Below are positions 53,858 to 62,664 of a stretch of DNA of 64,000 nucleotides, piece by piece. Source of the DNA: Mesorhizobium sp. J428 (GTDB taxonomy: Bacteria; Pseudomonadota; Alphaproteobacteria; Rhizobiales; Rhizobiaceae); assembly GCF_024699925.1 (NCBI RefSeq), contig NZ_JAJOMX010000001.1, forward strand, positions 2,456,001 through 2,520,000, read 5' to 3'. The notes under the pieces were generated by a model that was not told the origin of the DNA, did not search any database, and saw nothing but the letters and a program-made list of their open reading frames with translations. Made by a program: the position numbers and the translations under genes. Positions within the stretch are counted from its first letter, which is position 1. Each line of letters starts with the position of its first letter.

Positions 53858-56800
53858 ATGGCCCAAGACACAATGACTCCCCGGATTCCCCAGCCGCCGC
53901 TGCGGCCCTTCATCGGCAACCTGCCCGAGCTCGACACCGACGCGCCTGTGCAGAGCCTGATGCGGCTCGCCCGCACATACGGCCCGTTCTTCCGCATGCG
54001 CATCCTCGACCGCACCTTCTACGTCACCAGCTCCCAGGAGCTGGTCAACGAGCTCTGCGACGAGAGCCGCTTCAACAAGCGCGTCCACCCGCCGCTCAAG
54101 GAAATCCGCGCCTTCGCCGGCGACGGCCTGTTCACCGCTTACAACAGCGAGCCCAACTGGGCGAAGGCCCACCGGCTTCTGATGCCCGCCTTCGGGCCGA
54201 TCGGCGTGCGGTCCATGTTCGACCGCATGCTCGACATCGCCGACCAGATGTTCGTCCGCTGGGAGCGCTTCGGTCCCGCCGCCTCGATCGACGTCGCCGA
54301 CAACATGACGCGGCTCACCCTCGATACGATTGCGCTCTGCGCTTTCGACTACCGCTTCAACAGCTTCTACCGCGACGAGATGCACCCCTTCGTCGGCGCC
54401 ATGGTCGGCGCCCTGTCGGAATCCGGCCAGCGCGCCCGCCGGCCGAAGCTGATGACCAGCCTGATGCTGTCCACCGCCCGCCGCTTCGACAGCGACGCGG
54501 CCCTCATGCGCTCGGTCGCGCAGGAGCTGATCGCCGAGCGCCGCCGCGATCCAAACGGCGCCGACAAGCACGACTTGCTCAACATCATGCTCAACGGCGT
54601 CGACCCCGTCACCGGCGAGAAGCTCGACGACGAGAACATCGGCTATCAGATGATCACTTTCCTGATCGCCGGCCACGAGACCACCAGCGGCCTGCTCTCC
54701 TTCGCCACCTACCTTCTGCTGAAGAACCCTGAAGTCCTGGCCAAGGCCCGCGCGGTGGTCGACGAGGTGCTGGGCGACGAGATGCCCCGCGTCGAGCACC
54801 TGGCCCAGCTGCGCTACATCGAGCAGGTCCTGATGGAGAGCCTGCGCATCTGGCCGACGGCGTCCGTCTTCGCTGTCAAGCCGCACGAGGCCACGCTGCT
54901 CGCCGGCAAGTATCCGCTCACGCCCGACGACAGCGTCATGATCCTGGAGCCGATGCTCCACCGCGACCCCGCCGTCTGGGGCGACGATGCCGAAGCCTTC
55001 ATCCCCGAGCGCTTCGCCCCGGAAAACGCCGAAAAGCTGCCGCCCAATGCCTGGAAGCCGTTCGGCAACGGCGCACGCGCCTGCATCGGCCGGCCCTTCG
55101 CCATGCAGGAGGCGCAGCTCGTGCTCGCCATGATGCTGCAGCGCTTCGACATCGCCTTCGACGACCCGTCCTACCAGCTGAAGATCCACGAGACGCTGAC
55201 CATCAAGCCGGAAGGCCTGCGCATCCGCGCCCGCTCGCGCCGCTCTGCCCAGGCGCTGGTGCGCGCGCCCTCGCTCGCCGCGCCGCAGAAGACGCTGGTG
55301 CCCGCCGCGCCCGCGCCGCTGCGCGAGGGCGAGGCCGCCACCGCGCTGCTTGTCCTCTACGGCTCCAACACCGGCTCCTCGGAAGCCTTCGCCAACCGCG
55401 TCGCTGCCGACGCGCCGTCCTACGGCTTCGCACCCACGGTGGCGCCGATGGACGACTACGCCGGCCGCCTGCCGAAGGAGGGCGCGGTCGTCGTCGTCAC
55501 CGCCTCCTACGAAGGCCAGCCGCCGGACAATGCCCGCCGTTTCGTCGCCGATGTCGAGGCGCTCGCGTCCGGCTCCCTCGAAGACCTGCCCTTCGCCGTG
55601 TTCGGCTGCGGCAACCGCCAGTGGGCGCGCACCTTCCAGGCGATCCCCAAGCGCGTCGACGCGGCACTGGAAAAGGCCGGCGGCTGGCGCATCGCCCCAC
55701 GCGGCGAGGCCGATTCCGGCGGCGACTTCTTCGGCGCCTTCGACGAATGGTATGCCGCGTTCTGGCCGGCGCTTTCCGCCGCCTTCGGCCGGCAGGCCGC
55801 CGCGCCCGAAGCGCCGGCGGGACTCCATCTCGATTTCGTCAAGGCCGGCCGCGAAAGCACATTGAGGCTCGGCGACCTCAAGCAGGGCGTCGTGGTCGAG
55901 AACCGCGAGCTGGTCGACATGGCAGCTGCCGGCGCCCGCTCCAAGCGCCACATCGAGTTCGCCCTGCCCGAGGGCATGACCTATCGCGCCGGCGACTATC
56001 TCGCGGTGCTCGCCCGCAATCCGGACGCGCTGGTCGATCGCGTGCTGCGCCGCTTCGGCCTTTCCTCCGACACTCTGGTGGTCATCGACCGCGCCACCGG
56101 CTCCACCGGCCTGCCCGTCGGCCATCCGGTCAGCTGCGGCGAGCTGCTCGCCAACTATGTCGAGCTCGCCCAGCCGGCCACCCGCGCCCAGGTGGCGGCG
56201 CTCGCCGCGGCCACCCGCTGCCCGCCGGAGAAGAAGGAGCTGGAGGCGCTCGCCGCCGACGGCTACGAGAACGAGGTGCTCGGCCGCCGCTTCAGCGTCA
56301 TCGACCTGCTCGACCGCTTCCAGTCCTGCCCGATCGATTTCGCCCGCTTCCTCGACATGCTGCCGCCGATGAAGGCGCGGCAATATTCCATCTCGTCCTC
56401 GCCGCTGTGGAACCCGGCCAACGCCACGCTCACCATCGCCGTGGTCGACGCGCCGGCGATGTCAGGCGTCGGCCGCTACCAGGGCGTCGCCTCCTCCTAT
56501 CTCGCCGGGCTCGAACCCGGCGACCGCGTCTCCATCGCCGTGCGCCCCTCCAATGCGCGCTTCCATCCGCCGGCCGACCCGAAGACGCCGCTGGTGATGA
56601 TCTGCGCCGGCTCCGGCCTCGCCCCCTTCCGCGGCTTCCTGCAGGAGCGCGCCGCGCAGAAGACCGCCGGCCAGGAGGTCGGGCCGGCGCTCCTGTTCTT
56701 CGGCACAAACCATCCCGACGTCGACTACCTCTACCGCGACGAGCTCGCGGCCTGGCAGCGCGACGGCGTCGTCACCGTCCTGCCCGCCTTCTCCGATGCG

Positions 56801-57046
56801 CCGGAGGGCGACATCCGCTTCGTCCAGCACCGCGTCTGGTCCGACCGCGCCCTGATCGCCGACCTCTTCCGCCAGGGCGGCACAGTCTTCGTCTGCGGCG
56901 ACGGCAGGCACATGGCGCCCGCCGTGCGCGAAACCCTGGTCAAGATCTACCGCGACGCCACCGGCGCCTCGGCAGAAGACGCCGACACCTGGGCCGACGC
57001 GATCGAGCGCGACCACGGGAGATATGTGGCGGATGTTTTCGCGTGA
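53858..57046 (+). CDS. Self-sufficient cytochrome P450/NADPH-P450 reductase (CYP102/BM3-like)
   Basis: 1062 residues, full fusion. P450 part: GDGLFTAYNSEPNW (BM3-like loop with Phe92), oxygen-binding AGHETTS (271-277), ExxR (E327-R330) and heme loop FGNGARACIGRPF (Cys409). FMN domain from about 490 (VLYGSNTGSSEAFANRV, TASYEGQPPDNA). FAD/NADPH reductase: ARQYSISSSP, SSYLAGLEPGD, ICAGSGLAPFRGFLQERA and VFVCGDGRHMAPAV. CYP102 enzymes hydroxylate fatty acids near the omega end. The start at ATG 53858 has a GAAGG site. Regulated probably by the divergent TetR. Confidence 0.95.
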   Translation: MAQDTMTPRIPQPPLRPFIGNLPELDTDAPVQSLMRLARTYGPFFRMRILDRTFYVTSSQELVNELCDESRFNKRVHPPLKEIRAFAGDGLFTAYNSEPNWAKAHRLLMPAFGPIGVRSMFDRMLDIADQMFVRWERFGPAASIDVADNMTRLTLDTIALCAFDYRFNSFYRDEMHPFVGAMVGALSESGQRARRPKLMTSLMLSTARRFDSDAALMRSVAQELIAERRRDPNGADKHDLLNIMLNGVDPVTGEKLDDENIGYQMITFLIAGHETTSGLLSFATYLLLKNPEVLAKARAVVDEVLGDEMPRVEHLAQLRYIEQVLMESLRIWPTASVFAVKPHEATLLAGKYPLTPDDSVMILEPMLHRDPAVWGDDAEAFIPERFAPENAEKLPPNAWKPFGNGARACIGRPFAMQEAQLVLAMMLQRFDIAFDDPSYQLKIHETLTIKPEGLRIRARSRRSAQALVRAPSLAAPQKTLVPAAPAPLREGEAATALLVLYGSNTGSSEAFANRVAADAPSYGFAPTVAPMDDYAGRLPKEGAVVVVTASYEGQPPDNARRFVADVEALASGSLEDLPFAVFGCGNRQWARTFQAIPKRVDAALEKAGGWRIAPRGEADSGGDFFGAFDEWYAAFWPALSAAFGRQAAAPEAPAGLHLDFVKAGRESTLRLGDLKQGVVVENRELVDMAAAGARSKRHIEFALPEGMTYRAGDYLAVLARNPDALVDRVLRRFGLSSDTLVVIDRATGSTGLPVGHPVSCGELLANYVELAQPATRAQVAALAAATRCPPEKKELEALAADGYENEVLGRRFSVIDLLDRFQSCPIDFARFLDMLPPMKARQYSISSSPLWNPANATLTIAVVDAPAMSGVGRYQGVASSYLAGLEPGDRVSIAVRPSNARFHPPADPKTPLVMICAGSGLAPFRGFLQERAAQKTAGQEVGPALLFFGTNHPDVDYLYRDELAAWQRDGVVTVLPAFSDAPEGDIRFVQHRVWSDRALIADLFRQGGTVFVCGDGRHMAPAVRETLVKIYRDATGASAEDADTWADAIERDHGRYVADVFA

Positions 57047-57154
57047 GGGCGGAGGTAGTTCCCTATGCGACCGCCCTGCCCGTTCCCGGGGACTGCACCA
57101 GCCACATCTTCCGTTTGAAGAAGGCAAGCTGTCCCCCGGCGCGATTGGCGATCT

Positions 57155-57169
57155 CCCCCTAAATGGGGG
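57155..57169. repeat. Short palindrome CCCCC-TAAAT-GGGGG
   Basis: Perfect five-base arms in the 211-base gap after the P450 gene, within ATCTCCCC...GGGGGTCC context. Looks like a member of the GC-rich palindromic repeat group. Nothing else stands out in the gap. Confidence 0.45.
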
Positions 57170-57257
57170 TCCCGGAAGACGAGCGAGACGCAGGCTCACC
57201 CATCTTCCGGCAGGACAGATGGGGCGCTGTCCCGCCGGCTTCTCCGTAATGACGATC

Positions 57258-57482
57258 TTAACCCTTCGGCGGATGCGGATCGTTTCCATAGCTCCAGGCT
57301 TCGCGGAACCTGGCGTCCGTTCCCTGGATGCGAAGTTCTGCCTTCTGGTTCATCGCGATATCCCGCCCATGCTGGATCGCTTCGCGTTGAGTGTCGAACG
57401 ACTTGGTCAGCCTGCCGTTTCCCTCGCCGCGAACGCCCCAGCCGTCGCCGTTACGCACCACGTACTGATTTTTACCAGACAT
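57258..57482 (-). CDS. DUF2188 domain protein
   Basis: 74 residues, the usual DUF2188 size. Pattern: NQYVVRNGDGWGVRGEGNGR, then KSFDTQREAIQHGRDIA and ELRIQGTDARFREAWSYGNDP. The family is a small soluble sheet-helix fold of unknown role, common in rhizobia. Start ATG 57482 follows AGGAGAC. It is separate from the R-M genes upstream on the same strand by 114 bases. Confidence 0.85.
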   Translation of the reverse strand: MSGKNQYVVRNGDGWGVRGEGNGRLTKSFDTQREAIQHGRDIAMNQKAELRIQGTDARFREAWSYGNDPHPPKG

Positions 57483-57596
57483 TGTCCGTCTCCTTTCGTC
57501 TCGGCACGAATCGCGCCTTGGGACAAAGAGTGAACGAAATCAGTCCGCGAGTCTAGATTTGGTCACCATCCAGATGCTCGAACTATATGTTGGGGT

Positions 57597-57878
57597 TCAC
57601 GCCGCTTTCAGGCGCTCCACCTCTTGCTCGAATTCGAAGGCGAGCTGTGCCGCCTCCTCCTCGGGCAGGAAGCGCCCCATCTGCTTCAGGAGATAGAGGC
57701 GGTTGTCCAGCTCTTCCGCGTTCCAAGGCATGCGCTGCGCCGCGCGGGCTTCCGTAAGCAGGTTTGCGATGCGCCGCCGGATGCGGTCCGGGTCGGCGCG
57801 ATAGACGATCGGGGCGGCCTCCTCGGTGAAGAGCTCGGGCTGGTCGCCGCCGAAGAGGTCGAGTTGCGCACGGGTCAT
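57597..57878 (-). CDS. Small hypothetical protein beside the R-M gene
   Basis: 93 residues from ATG 57878 (MTRAQLDLFGGDQPELF). Helical, charged remainder: RIRRRIANLLTEARAAQRMPW, LDNRLYLLKQMGRFLPEEEA and FEFEQEVERLKAA. It follows the R-M enzyme by 82 bases on the same strand and may be co-transcribed. A longer frame starting at 57989 is less likely. The LDLFG...LF start resembles short linear binding motifs (clamp-type), but this is not proven. No family recognised. Confidence 0.65.
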   Translation of the reverse strand: MTRAQLDLFGGDQPELFTEEAAPIVYRADPDRIRRRIANLLTEARAAQRMPWNAEELDNRLYLLKQMGRFLPEEEAAQLAFEFEQEVERLKAA

Positions 57879-57960
57879 GGTCTGGTCATCGATTCGCGTC
57901 GGCAATTCTTTGCACGGAGCGCCGGCCAGCGCGACCCGCCCAACCGGCTTTTCCCCGCAA

Positions 57961-60900
57961 TCAAGACTCGGGACGAGACGCCCTGGCATCTATCTTCTTG
58001 CCCGCCAGGATGCGCTCCATCAGGTCGGCCTGGCGCGGTTCAAGCGCCACCAGCCGCCCGAGCACGTTCAGGAGATCGATCAGGTCCGTGGTGTATTCGG
58101 CGAGCCAGTGGGCCGGCTGGATGCGGTCGAGCGGCGAGGGCGGCCGCTTGTCGCCGATCTGCGGCCGCGTGCGGTCGCGTTTGCGGTAGCTGAACCAGTG
58201 CCACACCACCTGCTTGCCCGACACCTCGTAGGCCCAGACCTCCGGCGGCACATTGTCGATGAAACCGGCGCCAACCTTCAATCGCCGCTTTGCCGGGTCG
58301 TAGTCCATCGTATCGGGCAACGGCTCCGGCGCACCGGGGATGGCGCCCTCCGCCGGGATCGTCGGCCGCTCGCCCTCCGCCATGCGCGGCGGCGCCTGCG
58401 GCCGCCCGGCATCGGGGTCGGCGAAGCGCTCGCCATAGGTGTGCAGCCAGATCACCTCGCGGCCGAGCGCCACCGCCTCGGCGAACAGGTCCGGGTCGGC
58501 GGTCAGCGGCACGCGCAAGCCGGGCTGGACGAGGTCCGGCTGGAACCGTTTGGTAAATGCCGGATGCGCCATCACCCCGGCGATATAGGCTATCACATCC
58601 TCGGGCGATACCTCGCCCAGCGTGTCGGCCAGCAGCGCCAGCATCGCGGGAGCGATGTTCGGCCGCGTGGCGGCAGCGTCGGACCAGAGGGGATAAACGC
58701 GGCCGCCCCGACCGTTGTAGTGGTGAAGGTCCGGAACGAGTTCCGTAAACGATAGGGAGGGGCCATTGGTAGGAGATCGGTCATCTGGCGCCGTCAGATA
58801 AACCTGCGATGGCGAGCTTGAACTCCAAAGGACGGGGCGCACATCATTTATTAGTCGCGCGTCGGCGACGATCCACTGACGGTCGAGTGTGCGGAACGGA
58901 TATCTTAGAACAGGCTCTGCTGGGCCGTCATCGTCGATCAATGGGAGTATCCGAGTCGGCCTTAGACCCAAGTCTTGTGATACAAGTTTTCGGATGTGTC
59001 GGCTTGCAACTTTGCCGTCGCGCAGTTGCGGGTGAAACAGCATCTCCTTCCGCGCCGGGTCTTTCTCCGCCACCAGTCGGTCCCAGCGGTCCCGCAGCGA
59101 CTGCGAATCCGGCGCGATGATCCATGTCCGTCCCGGCATGACGCCGGAGCCGTCATAGAGGAAGAAGTCCCTGAGCGCCGGAAAAGTCGCCCAATCGCCT
59201 GTTGCCTCCGGAAAGAAGGGCGCCCGCCAGGCCGATGGCGCGTCCGACCAGTTGCCACCCCGGAGCGATAGCTTCTCCAGCGCGGCGAATTTCTCCTCGC
59301 GTTTGCCCTTGGGCAGCGCGATGAAACGGACGTGCGCAGGTTGGTCGGGATTCTTGTCCAAGGGCTTTGCCGCGAGCACGATGCAGACCGGCTGCTGCAC
59401 CCCTGGAAGATGCGCGTCGCCACCTCCGGCTGATGGCCTTCCGGTGAACAGTCCACGACCCAGATGTCGGAACAGCTCCCCCTCAGATCGGCCCGCATCT
59501 TCTGGAATCCTGGCCCGCCCAGAAAGCCGGCCACGGTGATGAAGCAGATGATGCCTTCCTCGTCGCGGTCGGGACGGCCGGTCGCTGCGTAGTTGCCGGA
59601 GCCGAAGACCTTCCACGTCGCCCAACGCCAGAAATAGACGTAGAGGTTCTTGAGATGCTTGGCGTGGGCGGACGCACCCCATTCCGGCGGAAGCGACCAC
59701 CAGTCCATCGGCGATTTCAGCTTGCCACCCGCCCCAGCCTCGACCCAGCTGCCCATGCCCCGCGCCTTCTCCTTGTAGGGCGGGTTTCCCAATACGACAG
59801 TGATGTCGCGCGACTTCTTGATTGTATTGGCGTCGCGGCGCGACTTGGCGATCGGGCCGCTCTGCACCAGGACGTCCTCTTCGACGAAGGGATTGCCCAG
59901 CGTGTCGGTGATGAAGAGCTGCAGGTCCGGCAGCTTCTGCACCGAGCCGGCCGCGGGCTTCATCAGCGCCTGCATCTCCGCGATCAGGCGCAGCTGCGCC
60001 ACGGCGAAGGGACCGAACTGCAGCTCGAAGCCGACCAGGCGTTTCATCGCCGCCTCGATCGCGCCGCGCACCGCGCCGGGCCCTTGGTCCGCCTCGACCG
60101 TCGAAGCGATACGGCGCATCACGCCGAGAAGGAATGTGCCGGTGCCGACCGCCGGGTCGGCCAGCGTCACGTCACTCGAGGCAAGACCCGCCGGCCGGTT
60201 GAACAGCGGACCTTTCAGTGTCTCGTCCACCAGCCGCGTCATCGCCGAAACCACCTCGGGCGGCGTGTAGTAGGAGCCGGTCATCTTCCTGAGGTCGTTG
60301 TCGTAGACCTCGAGGAAGTCCTCGTAGAAATAGAGCCAGGCTTCCGGCCTGTCCTTGCTGATCGTGTGCCAGTCCACCTCGTTCAGCACCCGTGCCAGCG
60401 TGTCGAGCGAGGTCCGCAGCGCCCCGTAGTTCGCGTCGTCGTCGGTGAGCAGGCCGAGCGCTGTGCCGATCAGCGAATTCGACTGCCTCAAGTGATAGGC
60501 TGCCTGGTGGATTCCCTCCGCCAGCGATACGTCCATCGCGCGCGCCACCAGCAGACCGAAGGTGACCGCCTGCGCATAGCCGTCGGCGAAGCGGGCGTCG
60601 TTTGCCTCGGGGAACAGCAGCTTGCGCCAGTCGCGCGCAAGCGCGGTCAGCGCCTCGCTCTTGGCCTCGAGCTGCTCTTCCACCTCGTCGCGCAAGAGCC
60701 GGCAGAGTCGTGCCGAGACATGTGCGAGTTGCTTCGCATTGCTGGGTGGAATGGGCTTCCAATTGAGGAAGTCGGCGATGAGCGTGAGCAGCGTGTAGGG
60801 CGCCGCGAGCTTCGCGCCCGACGTGGCGATGTCGCCGTCGAGGTGGACGATCTGTCCCGCAAGTTCGCCGTCCTGCCACAGGCTGAACGATCCTCCGTCG

Positions 60901-61271
60901 GTGTAGAGCAGATTCGGCAGCGACCTGAGTTTCTGCCACTGCGCTTTGTCATGAGCATCGGTGAAGCGTCGCGGATCGGCACCTTTGCCCGGTGCCTTCA
61001 CCTCGATGAAGCCGACAAGCGTCTCGGCTCCCCGCTTGATACCGCGCGTTACGGCGAAATCCGGGCGGGTTCCGGTGCCGGCGAGCGTGGTTTCGCCGAC
61101 GAGGCGGATTTGGTCCGTCGGCACACCGCATAATTCGGCCAGCGCCGGCAAAAGGGTCTCCAATGGTGCGCGAAGCTGATCCTCTGGCGCACCGTCGATC
61201 GCTGCGTTCGAGAGCTTCACTCTTGTCGACTCGCCGTAGCGCGAAATCAGCTCATCAATGAATTGGGCCAC
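57961..61271 (-). CDS. Single-chain restriction-modification enzyme, type ISP-like (nuclease + N6-adenine methylase + specificity), one frameshift
   Basis: About 1103 residues when corrected. The N terminus has a PD-(D/E)xK-type nuclease pattern: RPDFAVTRG and, later, LVGFIEVKAPGKG. The methylase core has motif I LADPAVGTGTFLLGV and catalytic motif IV VVLGNPPYKEKA. The C part (VLRYPFRTLDRQWIVADARL, GVMAHPAFTKRF) resembles the type ISP specificity domain. No helicase block is present between nuclease and methylase, unlike true type ISP enzymes. The frame breaks at the C run 59400-59403 (G run on the coding strand): one more G joins RIFQG to VQQPVCIVLAAKPL. It probably protects the cell from foreign DNA. 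Confidence 0.85.
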
Positions 61272-61494
61272 CTGATTCCCTCACCTCTCGCCACTCAACC
61301 TGCAACTGCACGTTGGCGCAAGGGCATGCCCTCCTGCCTACCTACCCAGCCCTTTGCCGCCCCGCTCAAGGCGCGCTCGTCACCTTCCTGCCCGCGATTC
61401 CGCAGTTTTCCACCGCCGGGAATTCTCCATCTTCCCAACCTGACGCAACGTCAACTACAGTGCCGTGGCCGACCTCGATCTTCCCAGGAGCAAT

Positions 61495-62589
61495 ATGATG
61501 CAAGTGCTGAAAGCGATCTGCGTGGCGGCCTGTGCCGCGCTCGCCGCTCTGACCCCCGCCGCCGCCGAGGCGCCCGGCGCGGTGTCGACGCCCGCGGCGT
61601 CGACCCCCTCCGCCCCCACGCTGACCGCCGCCCAGCGCGCCGCGATCACCCGCGAGCTCGTCGCCAAATGGCAAAGCGTGGTCAAGGCCTCGCCCGGCGG
61701 CAGCGTCGAGCGCTGGTCGGCCAGGCTGCAGGCCGCCATCGCCGAGGGCGATGCGGCCAATGTGCTGCGCGCCACCACCGCGCCGACGCTGGAGCTGATG
61801 CACGCCGCGCTGACCGGCTACATCCCCACCGCCGCCGAGGTGCAGGCCGCCTCCGGGGCGATCGGCAACGGCCTCGTGGCGCCGCAGGCGCTCGGCGACC
61901 CCAATGCCGACCTCACCTTCACGCCGCTGCCCAACGGCCGCTGCCGCATCGCCAATTCCGTCGTGCTCAACAGCCAGCTGCCCGCCGCCACGCCGCGCAA
62001 CCTGATCGTCTCCCCGGCCGCGTCCTATCAGTTCCAGGGCGGCGTCGGCACCGTCGCCGGCGGCAACTCCTCATTGGACTGCGGCATCCCCAACACCTTC
62101 GTCGCCGCCTATGCGCTCTCGATCTCGCTTCTCTCGCCGGCCGGCAACGGCACTTTCAGGGTCTACGCCTACGGCCAGACGCACGAGACCGGCCCCGCCA
62201 TCATGGTCAATGCCGGCAGCTACGGCGAGGCGGGCAACCTGACCGTCCCTGCCTGCAACAGCTGCAGCTGGGACATCACCGTGCGCGCCAGCACCCAGGT
62301 GCACTACGTCATCGACGTGATCGGCTATTACACGCGCCCCGTGGCCACCGCGCTCGACTGCGTGGTCACGCCGACGGCCGATGTCAACCTCGCGGCAGGG
62401 GGCACTGCCAACGTCGTCGCGCCCGCCTGCCCGGTCGGCTACACGCAGACCTCGACCAACTGCGAAGCCTCCACCTGGCAGATGCCGGTGGTCTACTTCA
62501 GGAACGGCGTCTGCTCGGCGCAGAACAACGAGACGTTTGCCGCCACGCTGCGCGCCAGCCGCACCTGCTGCCGCGTGCCCGGCCGCTGA
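61495..62589 (+). CDS. Exported Cys-rich hypothetical protein
   Basis: 364 residues from ATG 61495 (or 61498), with CAGGAG just before. A signal peptide (MQVLKAICVAACAALAALTP, then AAAEAP) is followed by a Pro/Ala linker, a helical segment (RAAITRELVAKWQSVVKA), and a beta-rich region with NGRCRIANSVVLNS, SLDCGIPNTFVAAYALSIS and NLTVPACNSCSWDITV. The end has several Cys (TNCEAS, NGVCSAQ, RTCCRVPGR). The middle part looks like a beta-sandwich with DVIGYYTRP. I recognise no family. It may be a periplasmic or surface protein; lepA follows on the same strand by 75 bases. Confidence 0.75.
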   Translation: MMQVLKAICVAACAALAALTPAAAEAPGAVSTPAASTPSAPTLTAAQRAAITRELVAKWQSVVKASPGGSVERWSARLQAAIAEGDAANVLRATTAPTLELMHAALTGYIPTAAEVQAASGAIGNGLVAPQALGDPNADLTFTPLPNGRCRIANSVVLNSQLPAATPRNLIVSPAASYQFQGGVGTVAGGNSSLDCGIPNTFVAAYALSISLLSPAGNGTFRVYAYGQTHETGPAIMVNAGSYGEAGNLTVPACNSCSWDITVRASTQVHYVIDVIGYYTRPVATALDCVVTPTADVNLAAGGTANVVAPACPVGYTQTSTNCEASTWQMPVVYFRNGVCSAQNNETFAATLRASRTCCRVPGR

Positions 62590-62664
62590 GGCCGGCGCAT
62601 CTCCGGGCCGCCCGCGCGGCCCGGACCCTTTGCCTTTCAGCACTTCCCTGCTAAAGGCGCGGCC

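Noticed and set aside
53789..56383. 864-residue open frame on the minus strand opposite the P450
   Set aside because: Low-complexity, His/Gly/Ala-rich shadow with no motifs; the plus strand encodes a complete P450-reductase fusion.
61310..61330. Sigma-54-like TTGGCGC...ATGC sequence
   Set aside because: GG to GC spacing is one base off the required distance and there is no bound activator gene nearby.
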